The position numbers and the translations under genes were made by a program. From Bugula neritina (taxonomy: Eukaryota > Bryozoa > Gymnolaemata > Cheilostomatida > Bugulidae), in contig OZ037767.1 of the NCBI GenBank assembly GCA_964035545.1, positions 25,839,628 to 25,903,627 of the forward strand: DNA of 64,000 nt. The letters are read 5' to 3'. The stretch's first letter is position 1, and each line of letters begins with the position of its first letter. The notes below the pieces were generated by a model, which had not been told where the DNA came from, ran no database searches, and was given only the letters and a program-made list of their open reading frames with translations. Shown in pieces: positions 1 through 13,300 of the stretch.

Positions 1-813
1 GTGTTAGGCTTCTTCCCTAAGTCTACCGTGTAGTACGGTGACTACTGAATATACCTACGGCTATGGAATGCAATGTACTGCCACTGTCCGAGAACATGCA
101 CAGCACACGAGTCTGTAGTCTTGTGAGAAAGATGCATGGAGTTCCATGATTAGATTGTGACTTAGTTTCTTTGTGTAGCCCATGTTTTAGTCATAGTCTA
201 ACATTGTGCTGGTCTGTAACTAAATGGCCTTGTAGCGTTAGACTTGAAAACAACTTAATAGACAGAATAGCTGGTCAACAGTTACTAACCTGTTACTAAC
301 ACCAAGTAGCTTTGTGTTATGTCCTATCAGTAAAGGTCTGTGCAGTTACTGTAAATTGAAGCGTTGAGTGAAGGGTTGTCTTCTCTGAACATATTTTCTA
401 TCTGCATTGTTCCGAGTTGCATTTAGAATTCAGAAATCCTGTGTACCATTGTAATGTCTGCGTATTACTACTTCTTGCTATGATATGTTGCAGCTCTAAC
501 AGCAGCTATGTCTTAATAGTTTATCAGTTGCCACTAATTGACAAGTGAAATATCAATAATGTATGCGTTTACAAGTTTTCCTCTATTTTCTGGCTCTTCA
601 ATAAGCACCCAGCAAGTTTTCTGGGTTTTATAACTTGATATTTAGCAGCTTTTATAGTTCTGCTACAAGACATGTGACCTTTCCTACATATGTCACCTTC
701 ACAGGTCACGTACTAGTTTTAGGAGTTATCTATACATGTTATTACCTGCATGGAATACTGCCTCGTAATTATATCACCAAAGTTTTGTTTCATGAAATGA
801 TTTAATATTTTAG
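1..813. other. Intron or upstream sequence of the SAPS-like gene
   Basis: I see no supportable exon in this stretch. It is AT-rich and stop-rich in all frames, and it ends in a splice acceptor at 811-813 that opens the first recognisable exon of the downstream gene. That exon begins inside a codon, so upstream exons, including the SAPS helical-repeat domain, must lie to the left of the window. Confidence 0.5.
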
Positions 814-3272
814 GTCTCCGTATACTCAGAAGATAGATTCACTAGACTGGAATATTAATGCCTCTGAAGTAAGTAATGTTCATGACTTACGCTTAGATAC
901 TTACATTGCTGGTGTTTGTCTCTCGGACGTGTTTGCCTGTTTGCCTTGGAGTTGTCCACTTTGTATACGATGGTTGTGTTGGTGCGGTTGTAGAAAGAGC
1001 CCAAAGAGTATGACGAAGTCTGCAACATGGATGGTGGTGATTCAGGAGGTGAAGATGAGGACATGTGGAAAGACAAGGAAATTACCTTCAACACAAGCGA
1101 GTGAGTTCTGTATGAGAAGTTAGTAGTATTCTCTCGCAGCTTGTCCTGACTTGTGTCAGCTTCTTCTCTGTCAAGCTGTGTAGAGAGGAATATTTGTAGA
1201 TTACTATCAGTTCTACTTAGAGAAGTTTTGCCTCAATTGTGATCTCTACATGTGATCAGTTGATAAATTAGACATTACTCAGTATTGATTTCAATATGCA
1301 TAGTTTATTGCGTCTTTGATAGAACTGTTTCAAACTAAACATTATTTATATTTAATTTTATTTATTGTAATGTTTAAATCTATTCTTGGCTGCTTACAAA
1401 GGAAATATATGCATGATTGAGCTACTCTGTATGATGCAGATATACTGTAGCCTACAATGCAATGTCACTACTATCGAAATCTGCCTTAAGGTGCTGCCAA
1501 ATGGAGCAGATTTACGTAACTATAATCGTGCAATCCATATTCAACTGCCAGAATAACTTGCAAGAACTATTTCAAAAGCCAGAATTATAGTCAACTGGTA
1601 CAAGCAGTGTTGGTTAGAGTTATATTCTCTCTGTGTGTGCAGGTCGAGCCGAAGTCAAAGTACGAGTAACACCAACGCCTTGTGCGACTCGGCCGACTCA
1701 GGAAGTGATAGTAGCGACGAAGAGCTGACTTCCTCTCCAGCTATTATAAAGAGTAGAGTGGACAACGCCATGGACATAGATGCATCTTCTGGTAAGGCTG
1801 CTGCTTATTGAATACAATTCTGTTGGCTATTCTTCCAGCTAAGATGTTACAAAATACGACATTGGCTCATTGTTCAGATTTTTTATTGATATTGAAAAGA
1901 CAATTTCTTTCCAAATAGTTGTCTTCTGATATTATGCAGTTATTTAAAATAGTTTCTATTGGATGAAGCAATAAGCTTTGGTACCTCCTCTTTAGTGTCA
2001 TATCTTCTTCTTCTTACTACTTGTGATTAATATACTCGTCCTGTGGTAGTACATACACTTCAGTTAGTAACCACTCCATTTACTTGTAGACATAAGTGCC
2101 GTAGCGCCAATAGCAATGGACACCTCTCCGTGGGATACGGACACCACTGTTAGCGGAAAGGGAGATGACGAGTGGTCACCGTTTGAGGGTGCTGACAATT
2201 CAAATGGAAATGACTGCGGCAGCGACGACTGGGCTGACTTCAGTAATTTGGACAATTCGCCGGCATCTGACGGCGGCCCTAGAGTCAGCTCACCAGACGC
2301 CCTCGTCGATGGGGAAACCTTCACCTCTGACCCTAGCAAACAGACACCTGCTCCTAGTAGTCAATCTAATAGTGACAATTTAGTTAGTGATAGTTCTCAA
2401 CAGCTAGCACCCGTAGTTAGTATAGCACCTAATTCAAGCGCCACTGATGGCACATTATCTATAGACGTGTCCAAACAGTCCACTGAGTGTGCAGCAAAGT
2501 CTAGTGATGTAATTGCAAAATCTAGTGATGTCATTACGGATTCTAGTGATGTCATTACGAATTCTAGTGATGTCATAGCGGAATCTAGTGATGCCATTGC
2601 CGAATCTAGTGATGTAATGGAAGTGGTAAGTTGCTTGTTGACTGTAATAACAGTATTAGTAGCATTTGTCATTGTTTGTCATTAGTAAAGATTGCATTGT
2701 GTATATGCTGTATGTTAGAGGTCATAGTAGAGATTACGATGTGTATATGCTATATGTTAGAGGTCATGGCGGAAATACATTGTGTATATGCTATAAATGT
2801 GCTCTGCTATATTATGCAGGATGAACATAAAGTAACTGCACCGAATGCAGCCATCAGCACAGATACCTCAAATCAGCCAACTATTGAAGATAATACCAAA
2901 CCCGTAACAAAGTGAGTATGATGGAAGGGTTTCCACTGTCACTTGTATACCGTCACTGCTGTTTATTACTTGTTATTAATCCTTTGTGGCCAGTGCTTTT
3001 TATATTTGCTGGTATTTTAGAGAATTAGACTCTACAGATGTGACAGAGAGCGGAAATGGGGACAATTCTAAGAGTGTTAAGTAAGTTATGTACTGCTATA
3101 GTAAGTAGATGTTATGAGGTAGGAGTTGGGAATGCGAGTATTTGTGGCATGCATCTGTATTTCAAGGAATGTTTTGTGATATTTCAGAGTGGATGTCAAT
3201 GGACCAACTGCATGTGAACAAGCCTTAGAACCTTCTTCAGAAAAGGCCAGTGAAGAGCACAACCCTGTCTAG
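814..3272 (+). CDS. SAPS-family protein phosphatase 6 regulatory subunit, C-terminal exons (partial)
   Basis: Exons are 814-868, 994-1100, 1643-1791, 2090-2625, 2820-2911, 3021-3080 and 3188-3272 (TAG 3270-3272); all phases join. The tail has the order known from PPP6R3. First comes a D/W/N-rich strip. Next is an acidic GG-D-SGGEDEDMW-KDKEITF block, comparable to the GGSDEEDIWEEKHIAF block of the human protein. Then follow a Ser/Asp-rich stretch, an MDIDAS segment and W/F-centred acidic motifs (DDEWSPFEG, DDWADFSNL). In the family this tail follows a helical SAPS domain that binds the PP6 catalytic subunit; that domain lies off the window. A heptad-like run of SSDV repeats sits near 2500-2620. 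The assignment rests on motif order in a low-complexity tail, so it is likely rather than certain. Confidence 0.62.
2497..2622 (+). repeat. In-frame SSDVI-type coding repeat
   Basis: Within the large SAPS-like exon, a unit encoding S-S-D-V/A-I/M plus two variable residues recurs six to seven times, at nucleotide periods of 21 or 24. Indels between copies are multiples of three, so the frame is kept. The encoded tail is polar and probably disordered. Confidence 0.85.
2690..2812 (+). repeat. Intronic 42-bp tandem repeat
   Basis: A unit of about 42 bp containing TGTGTATATGCT and ATGTTAGAGGTCAT is repeated almost three times in the intron between 2626 and 2819 of the SAPS-like gene, ending just before the acceptor at 2818-2819. 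Confidence 0.75.
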
Positions 3273-4777
3273 TAACAGCTAATTGCATACAACACTCAGT
3301 CTAAGGGTGATTGTTCTCCATTCCAATCAGAAGGTTTCACCGTGCATCCATCATACATAGAGACTCCTAGAACAACATGGGACAACTCCTTATCTTTAAT
3401 ATACTAGGATGACGTTGTCTAATGAATATTTCTTCTAGACTATTTTCTACTTGTTCAGATGGCCTGGTGTCATGCTTTGATATTATTGCCTTTGTACCTT
3501 CCGTAACTACTGCGTTACTATATTTTCAGTATAAAGTTAAAAAAGCACACCGCAACTAAAATGCCTGCAGTTGTAAATTGCATGTCGTAAAAGCATTGTA
3601 TAAATAATATTTTACTATGATATGTTATGCAATCCAATCATGTAAGGTGTGTGTTTTGGTTTAGGAAATTTTTTAACTGTCACGATTTATGTATAGTGTT
3701 TAAATGGACTCATTGTTTTGGTGCGATAACCCACTATAGGCTGATCGACTGTTAGCTCTCAGATATGTTTTTAATAATACAGTAATAAGGTTTTTATAAT
3801 GACACTATGTTATTGTATACATATATCATATGTTTCCAAATGACATCTGTTGAACCACTTACATGCTTTCCCTTGTGCGGATAAAGCTGAGGGACATAAA
3901 CGCAACTTGTTCACGTATCGATATTTATTTATTTATTTTCTTAATTCATTTTATCGTCAATATGAACAAGCTGGTGGATAATATATATTTGCAGAATGTT
4001 GCCAAAGCTTAGTAATGTTATTTCTTGTCTTTATAAAATAGTTTTAATTTAATTTAAATAGAAAAATTATTTGCTAGTATTTCAACACAGCAGTTTTTAC
4101 TCTATTTACATAACAATTCCGGTTTTCTTAAGTTGAGGAAGTGTGTGAATAAATACAAATTTGTAAAACCACTGTCAGCAAGTTAATAACAATACAATAA
4201 TTCTTATTATACTGCATGTATTGACACAGACTACATATGCTATACAACGTGTATATTTTTGCATTAGGCCTCTACTACATGTATTAACTTCACCTGGTAG
4301 GTCACATAGATATGGGCTGCTGAACCCATGGTGCTCGAAACACAAATAAGAAAACATATTTTTGCAAACCTCATTCCTTTTAAACTGTAAAAGTTATAAT
4401 ATCTTAAATAGAACGAATATATATATATTATAAAATTGTAAACTTTGAAAAATATATAAGCAAGAAATTTTAAGAAAAAGCATCACACACATATTATAAA
4501 CATTAATTAAACCAGCAAAATTATTACATATAATTGTATAACCGGAAATTAAAAAGCAAGCATTTTTACCACTTGGTACTCAGTGAAATCCATCCTTAAA
4601 CTTTTTTTATAAACCAAACTATTCAAAACAAAATAAACAATAAACATCAACATGATGTTGTTGAAATATTAAAAGTTATCTAGAAGGCACACACAAGATC
4701 TAAAGCTACTAATAAATATTTTAAATATAAAATGTTTACAAACTTTATAATTCTAGGAAGGAAATCTTTCAATGCTT
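3273..4777. other. AT-rich region between two convergent genes
   Basis: This holds the 3' flank of the plus-strand SAPS-like gene and the 3' flank of the minus-strand PAN-domain gene. An AATAAA lies at 4148-4153 on the plus strand, but it is about 0.9 kb past the stop and may not be used. No open frame longer than about 60 codons has coding character, and no other gene is seen. Confidence 0.5.
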
Positions 4778-6302
4778 TCATAGCTGCTGCCAGTAACACA
4801 GAAGCTGAGGGGGTACAACTCTAGGGGATGATATGATGTCCTCTGCATAAAGCTCACAGGCAAAAGTTTCCTCATCGAAACTAAACCCAGCACAACCAGG
4901 AGATCTCTTAGCACACATCCACAGGCAGGTCATTAGATCATTCACCCGGCCAATCCTCTTGCTTACTCTTTTCTCTCCACAAAGACTTATACTTGCTGCT
5001 TGTGCATAGCTAACCAGAGTCAAACTGTGGTGTAGAGGCACGATGCCGCTGGCATTCACGGCAGCAGATGCATTGTCAGCGTTCCCATCAACTTGATGAC
5101 CTGTACTCGTTATAGTATCATTGGTGTTAACAAAAGAAATTACACCATCTAAGTTCGGTGGGCCTATGCTGCTACCGCTGCTAAATGTATTTACGCTGCC
5201 CCATGTAGACCCATCATACTCTTTCAGAATAAATATGGCGTGATCTTCTCTGTTTACAACCAACAGACTTTCTTGAGAGATCTCGTTTATAATAGAAAAC
5301 CCATTTTGATAGATTTGTCCATTAGAGTCAAGGACGGGAATTTTGGTGTGCAGATTCTTAAAAATATCAAATTTGAGATAAAAGTAATCAAGGCCCATCC
5401 ATGTAATGTTGTTTAGCAATGTTGCCTTTGATGATCCATCTATAGACAAGGGTGGCCAAGACGTATACAGTCTAAATTGGGAATGTAATATGTTGTGGGC
5501 TCATAATCTATGGCTTTCACTTCACACTCCTCACTACCAATGTCTATAAGTGCTTTTATCACACCCGGCCTTCTTGAATTGAAATAATATGGGTTATAGA
5601 ACTCCATTGCAATCAAGTAAACTCCATCATTATTTTCTTTGGTGCAATATTTTCTGATAAAACTAGCAGATGTCCCCGCAAGGCTAGATTGGTAGTTCAC
5701 ACAAGCATCTGAAATTACGATTTCCTTAAATTTGTTGCTACTCAAGTCTAGAACACCAATGCTACTTGTATCATAATCTAATATGATAAGTTTGTGGTGC
5801 TCTTGGTGATCAGCTACAATTATCTTTGCATATTTGATTTGGACAATATTTGTAAAGGAATGAGGAATACTGTTGCTGGTTTTACAGTGAGCTAACGGGG
5901 AGTTGTCATCTTTACCTATTAGAACCTTGCAGTTCCCATTCTCACTCACAACTAGTACAGCTGTACTGGTTGATAGTATGAACTCAGATGGTAGGAGAGG
6001 GTGCTTAATTACTGAAGTTGGATGGTACTCAGCCGGGTAAGATAGCTTGGAGTCAATTTGCAGCTGCGTCAAACTTGCACCTACAATTGATATATTATTG
6101 ATACATTATTGAAATATCACACAACCGTTTATAATAAGCACTAAACTCTAAAGTATTTTGAATAGAATATCATAACTGCCTAAATTATAACCCAAATTAC
6201 TGAAACTATGTTTAATTTTTAAATTTTTTTGTAAAAAACATACTTACATTCTGTTGAAAGATATGCAGTAATGATGAGTACGTGCATTATCACAAACATC
6301 AT
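4778..6302 (-). CDS. Secreted protein with C-terminal PAN/apple-like domain; frame break or 29-nt intron inside
   Basis: Exon 1 is 6302-6248, starting at the first of two adjacent ATGs. It encodes a hydrophobic signal peptide (MMFVIMHVLIITAYLSTE). Exon 2 runs from 6080 to the stop at 4778-4780. The first ~200 residues are beta-strand-rich with repeated ILD/VVV/FIL strand patterns, suggesting a propeller-like fold, though no family is recognised. The last ~80 residues carry a spaced Cys pattern (SLCGEKR, MTCLWMCA, PGCAGFSFD, FACELYA) typical of PAN/apple domains, which mediate protein or glycan binding. The frame breaks at about 5440-5468. Removing a 29-nt GT...AG segment (5440-5468) restores one frame of about 442 codons; a 1-nt indel is the other explanation. 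It could be a real gene with a sequencing error, or a decaying one. Confidence 0.6.
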
Positions 6303-6987
6303 TTCTGCGTTGGAGCTGTAAAATTGATGCACCATAGAAATGTTAGAATGTTTATTCAATTGATTTAAGGATTTAAATTTGAGAGACTTCCTTTTAATAC
6401 CACCAGCTCTACAAGCAGTTTACTGAGACTCATTCTATATGCCTTGTGATGTCACTACCACAGCTTCCTCTGAAATCTTTTTGACTAAATATTATTTTTT
6501 TCAACTTTTATATGAATGCTTTGATGTTATATAAATAGTATGGTTGTGTTTACTCAGCAGCAAATCCAGTACAAATGGATTACTTTTTAAAGTTGACACA
6601 ACACACACACCATAATATTATGTCCATAGAATGGTACAGGAATAAACCAGATAAGGGAAAAGATTATGATTATTTTTCGTCAATATTTACTTTATTGAAA
6701 GTAAAATTGGAACACAGCCAACAACTTCATTATAGCAGTGAATACAAAGCTATACATATATAATAACAATTCCTACATTTGTGATTGAGAATGCATTATG
6801 GTGTAGTAATTACTGGCAGTAGATAAAATTTATTTTGACTTGACAAAAAAAATAAGCAAATACTAGCTACAAAGCCTTAGAGAAATAGAAACTGAAATAA
6901 ATAGCAAGTGTTTTGAGAAATTCAGGTGAGAGTAAGAGCTCATGAATGCAGCACCCGTTGGTTGATATGGAGATCTAAGAACTGCAA
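6303..6987. other. PAN gene upstream region and REPS1 3' UTR
   Basis: This 685-bp stretch separates two minus-strand genes. On the minus strand an AATAAA at 6834-6829 lies about 155 nt past the REPS1-like stop and is a good candidate poly(A) signal. The remainder to 6303 would hold the promoter of the PAN-domain gene. No gene is seen. Confidence 0.5.
6829..6834 (-). terminator. Putative poly(A) signal of the REPS1-like gene
   Basis: The minus strand reads AATAAA about 155 nt downstream of the stop codon at 6988-6990. This is a canonical cleavage/polyadenylation hexamer at a plausible distance; no transcript evidence is available. Confidence 0.5.
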
Positions 6988-9900
6988 CTAACAGGGTTTC
7001 AGATGCTCCAACTGTATCTCTAAAGATATTCTTTGTTCAACTACTTCCTGAAGCTCTGAGTGCAGTTCACTACTGGATCTCACTAGAATGGCATTTCTTT
7101 CTCTCTGTTTGCGTATAGAATTCTGAATTTCTCTTTTATCTCTGCGTGAAATTGAAATCGAGTGAAAATTACTTGATTTTTACCAAATGGCAATACCCTA
7201 CCCAACAACAATGGCATCTATAGTAATGATGAGAAAACAGAACTTGAGAAATAGTTATGAATAAATGTTTTGATTCAACATGTAAAAGAGATGGAAGGTT
7301 ATAACAGCATGTTGAGAGCCAATAACTGACGAAAATAATTCATGACTGATTGACACCAATCCCCTGGTGTCTGTCACTTTCCAAACAGCTTTTCTATGAC
7401 AGTAAAAGGCAAGTTCTTGCTCCTTTTTTAATACGAATAGTAATTAGAATAACTAGAGACGAGTCAACAAGAGCGCAGGTTGGACTGTAGGCATACCTTA
7501 TAGAGAACTGGTGGGCCACCTGCGGCCTATTTGCCGAGATAGTAGGGGCTAAAACAGGCTGCATCTCCGCATACTGTGGGTTAGGACTGGGCCCCTGCAT
7601 GAGATCTGCACCAAAAGGCTCGTTCGTAGGCTCCCCAAATTTAGTAGAGAAATCTGCGAAGTTCTCTCTACGAAAAATAAACACATTCTCTGGGTAAGAA
7701 CCTGGATATGGAGACACGGTATTGAAGTCAGATGCAGTAACTGGACTGCAACCATGGCAAATTTTTACATTATATTCTCATTTATGTATTGTTTCCATAA
7801 GAAATGCAAGTGTTTCAACACACTAAACTCACCCTGTAGTAGAGAATGGATCATTATTACTAACACTGGCCATGTGTACAGAGTTGATTGGCTGAGCTGA
7901 AGACAATTCTGCATCTGGAGAGGACAAAGACCACTGGTTTCGTGGTGGGACTGTGGGGGGATTCTGCGGTGCACCTGGCATGCCAGGTAAGCCTATAAAC
8001 ATCACACAAGATTTATAAGTTACTGACTGCATTTACATGATTTAAAATAAACTAAAAAATACCCATTAAACCTACTTTGATAGCCCTGGAGACTCTGGGG
8101 TGGAGGGGGGTCAATGAGAAGCAGCTGCTGGTCCATCAATGGAGCACCCATAGATTGCACTTTTTTTGGTGTGGGCCTAGGTCTAGCTGGCAGAGGCTGA
8201 CTGTTAGTAGATCTAACCTCTGATCCAGCCCTTTCCCTCGTCACCACCACTGCATTAGTAGCGTTGCCAGGTAACGTGTACGGTCCGGGCTCTGTTCCAG
8301 AAACACACACAATATGAAGAATATTTGAGTTTATAAAAAAGCAATGTAATGACTCATTACCAACCGATAAAATGACTCATTGGAATACAAGATATTGCTC
8401 CAAAGAAGTTAGTGAAAAATAATAGTTGTGTATTCACTAGTAATTATTTGCAAACACACATTGTAATGAGACAACAAAACACAAGTTCATCTGATCAACT
8501 ATCAGACTACAGCCTAACATAATGGCAGAGCAGCAGGGCGTGCTGCAAAGGCAAATCAAAAAGAACTAAATTATGAGAGAAAAACTAATTTTGGCGAATA
8601 AAAACTGCCCTTTCAACTCTCCACCAAATAAGTGACACAGCAGCAACTGCTTACATTTGAACATTGCCTACCTGTAGCAGTGCGGGGCCTGGACACGTCA
8701 TCTAACATCTTGTTGTGTGAAGAAGGCGACATTTTCATAGCTACAGGATGAGCTATGTCCTGTAATGAAAGACGTAAGAGGATAACTCTAAGTGTAGACA
8801 AAACTCATGCTATATATATGCCTGCATAACAACTATAATTCACAAATAATATTCTTGATCCACAAGTTTGCTCCGTAATGTCAAAATCTCAGATTTGAGT
8901 AATCTTTACCACTCAAAAATAAAACTTTACTCTCAAGAAAATAATTATTTGGCATTTAATTTAATTGCGAGCCTAGAGCTTTCACTAGAAACCCTGGCAT
9001 GAACCTATTATGGTCAGTGTTGTTTTCAATATATGCACTACAACCATCCCACACCACAGACTGCATGTAACAAGTCATAAGGCAGTAGAAAATAGCTTCT
9101 ACTGGTGGTGATTAAATACACTGAATATCAGGAAATAGCAGCTAGTTGCATGGAGAATCAATAAACGCAGTGCCTACATAAATATATCTTTTGATAGAAA
9201 AGAGAAATGTCATACCGAGTCACCAATGACAGGTGCAGAATCAAAGTTAACTGGCTGACTAGTAGGAGAGTGGGAGGAGCCTGTCCACTGAGGCTGTAAG
9301 GGGGAGGAGTTAGCATCTGAAGCTCCGGTCGCCTGCCACTACAATGAGAACACAACTTCAACAGTTTGACAAAGTGGCGATAACTTAATAATCAGCAAGT
9401 AACAAGTGATTTGCTAAGCTGTACAGCAGACTAGAGCTAAGTTCACGGAAGAATGCCATCCGCAATTTGGAAGAGAATTACTGAAGGTGAATGGGCTAAA
9501 CAAAAACTATTTTGATAGTACTATCAGGAAAAGATGTAAACGACGCTGCCACTGTAGGTCTACAGATGCTACAGACCTGTTCACTAGTAGCTGGCCACTG
9601 GTCATTACTGGGCTGTCCACTGGTCCAGATCTTCTTGGTCCCAGATGCTGCTGTGTCAGCGGGCCAAGTGGCACCCGCCGCAACCGACAGCACTGGAACT
9701 GGTGACGGACTTTTATGTGGCAGCTCGTCGCCCAAATCGGCCGCAAACGGCTCGCTGCTAGCCGGCACATACGGCATGAGAGACTGCGGCAGCGTGGCTG
9801 GTAACTCAACTTCGTTACGTCTGAGCACAACCAGGTGCATGGCAGTACAGAACTCCTGAATAACAGAGTCTAGTTGCAACTACACTGTGCTGTTCACACG

Positions 9901-10305
9901 TTAAGCATACATCTGGACAGGCTGAAAGAACTCAAATATGACTGGCTAGCTATTCCAGTAACCAATGGCAATGACTGTAAACAATTTTCTCTTTTCCGTG
10001 GAAAACTGAACGTGTACTTTTACTCAATACATTTACAGTTTGGAGTAAAAACCACATGACATGAATGTATTATTCTGCTACACCTTCACTCATGTTCAGA
10101 AAAAGTATTGGAAAGGGACACATGTTATGATGTGAAATGATCTCTACATGCACTAGAATGAACACTAACTAGCCACTAACCTGTAGAGTGAGGGCGCCAT
10201 CTCTATTCACATCAGATAACTTCCAGATAATTGAGAGCTCATTGGTAGGCAATTTAGACTTTTCAAAGAATTGTTTAGCCACAGTACCTACAGAAGAGAA
10301 TATAC

Positions 10306-10377
<72 letters not shown>

Positions 10378-13300
10378 CATAACATAGAAGTACTGTCAGG
10401 TCAGTTATACAAAGGAAACAACAAACCTTTGATGGTGGAGGTAAGATCTTGCTGCATTGTCCTAAACTGAGAAATGTAATATTCTCGCTGCTCGTCATTG
10501 ATGCACCACATGTCGTCCATAGACTCAGATGCCTCTGACGTTGCGTAATCAGCCGAGCTCAGGGAGCACGAGTCAAATGTGAAAGACTTCCTGCTCGGGA
10601 AATCTATCTGATCTTCAGACACTGCGGTATCTAAGGAAGACAAATTCAGAATAAATACTCATCCTGAATCTCAGTATGTGTAACCAAAGCTGCTAGAATA
10701 GCGAAGGTATTAGAGTTGTGTGCTCATTGTCAACTCTGAACAAGAGTTTGATATTAACCCAGTTTATTACATCTGGAAATTTTTGAACACTAACTCACTG
10801 TGTCAATTGCTGGTACACTAAAAATAACTAAAATTTCAAAGTGAAACAACTAGTTTTAGCCCTGGTAACTTCTGCATTTGTTTTTCATTTAATAACAAAA
10901 ATCAAAGGCATGAGTGAATTTCCAAAACTTACACCGGACAGTAAAGAAAATATATAAATCAAATTTTATACGGTGAATATAGAGCCTACAGCAGTTGCAG
11001 CAGTAAACTGACTGACCTTTAGAAATAGAGTGAGATCGGGAGACTGTATTGGAAGGTGGTGGTGGCGGATTCTCAGGCTGTGGTTGCTCTTTGGTGGGGG
11101 AGGGAAAGGAGGCCCAACCCACAGAGTCGCCGGGAGAATGAGGGTTTTTCTGAGTGACTAGAGACTGTCCGGCGTCATTATTCTATCAATTGAGCAGCAT
11201 AAATGACATCACTTCCTGAATAGCATGGGCATAGTCACATGATACTGAATAGGTCTAGCTTCTGGAGGCCACACCCACCCAGAACACGCCCAACTCCAAC
11301 TCCAGGCTCCAACTAACATCTTTTGTCCACTTTAATTGGTTGTTTTACAAATAAATTGATTTCTTCAGCATTACCATTGGTCTCTAAAGAACTTTGAGTT
11401 CTAAAGCTAATTTCCTTTATAAGGAGTTAAACTGCTATGTGGTGTATTCATTCACTTTTATTTAAAACTACTTGTGGTCCATATTGGGCTATTCTATATT
11501 ATTACCCACGCACCTCATCTTGTAGAAGATCATTTCTCTATATTTAATTAATCATGTTGACGTAGACTGTATAGACTTATATGATGAACATGTTTATTGA
11601 TTTAAACAGGTCCTAAAGGTAAACCAGCTTATATAACTTTATCTTATATGCCGTCTAGTATAATCAGATGGACATTTCAAGAGTTGGAAATGTCACTAAT
11701 AATGTCACTAATAATCAGTTAGACTATACCTAACGAAACATTAACAAATAGTTTACATATATAAACAGCTTTGGATAAAACATATAATAATTTTTGGAGA
11801 TAACATACATGCTAGTATTCATACCATAAAACAGAAACTGAACTTTATTTCATTCAAACAACTTGCAGATAAAAATGTTTGAAGTGGAAAAAAAAACTGT
11901 TTATAATTTGAAAAACAGCAAAATCCTTTATATGAAGACTGTTGGTCACATGATTTAGCAACATTGAAATTTGGTAAAACTCCATCATCTTTCAAAAGGA
12001 GAGTATGTTTTGAAGCCTGACATTAGGGAAACTACTAATCTTGTAGATGGTAGAAGCTTGGTAGTTGACCCACCAGCATATCATTAACTAATTATATAGA
12101 AAGTTAATTATAATATATATAGTATACTGCGAATTAAGATCACACATCAAGTGACAACCTAATTATGAAAGATATAAACTACTATCACTAGCCAGACTAA
12201 CCTGAGCTGTGTTCTGTGTGGATAATACTGCAGGTTGTGTTTGACTGTTGCTAGGTAACATATTGGATGAAACATTCTGAAGATGGTTTGGCTGTAGAGG
12301 GGCATTAGTCTAAAAGTTATACATATATGTATAAATATAACCATATATAATTATATAGATGTATAAATATAAACATATATAAATACATAGATGTATAAAT
12401 ATAAACATATATAATTATATATGTGTATATATACCGTATTTAGAAGACACCATTTCTACTCATTGCACAACCATATATTTAGTCAAACTAGGGGGACATG
12501 TTAAACTCATAGATACCTGTATAGTACCAGATACATTCCTAACGTGTCTCTTAGTAGGGGGAGGGGGTAGAACACCACCCGCCATCATCGCAGCCATAGT
12601 TGGAGGAACTGCAGGTGCAGCCTGGGGCTGCTCTAATAAAGCACCGATTGCTGAAGGGTCTATATTCAAATCATTCATCAATTTATCTAATTTAAATTTC
12701 AGATGTTCAGGATTTATACTCGGAAGTGGAAGAGAGCCTGTAAGATAGACAAAGTCTACATCAAATAGAGATTCTACCCACCCTAAAGCACAATATGCTA
12801 ATAAATGTTCATATATCTTTATTGTGCCATGTTACCATGGAGATTATAAATTCCAAGGGTACTTTATCATGTAATGCAATGGATTAGTCAGCCACTAGTT
12901 GTTGAATCAATTAATAGCATTACTTGGCAAACTTGTTTGAATTGTCATGTTGATCAACATTTTACAACTTTAATGGGTACAGAACCCATTGGACACAGGG
13001 TAACCGTGCAGCACATTCAGTTATCATTCGACATAATTCAGTGATTCTACGTGAGAAAAAGGAGGCAGGTTCGGTAACAGAACAATAAGCCCGTGTTCTA
13101 GATTAAAAGTTAAGCAGGAGTTATATTCTCACAAGAATATTATTCTGCCTTTAATAAAAAATTACAAAGAAAATTAAGTGACTTGAGCTATTGATATTTC
13201 TCTATTACTGCACCTACAGTTTGCATTCTCTGGCAAGGGAATAAGGTTCAGCACAAATATATGAATAGTTGGTACACAGTGGGGCGGAGTCAGTGGGCGG

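Noticed and set aside
9487-9859. Plus-strand frames over the REPS1-like exon 8
   Set aside because: They are antisense shadows of a conserved coding exon; the minus-strand reading matches REPS1.
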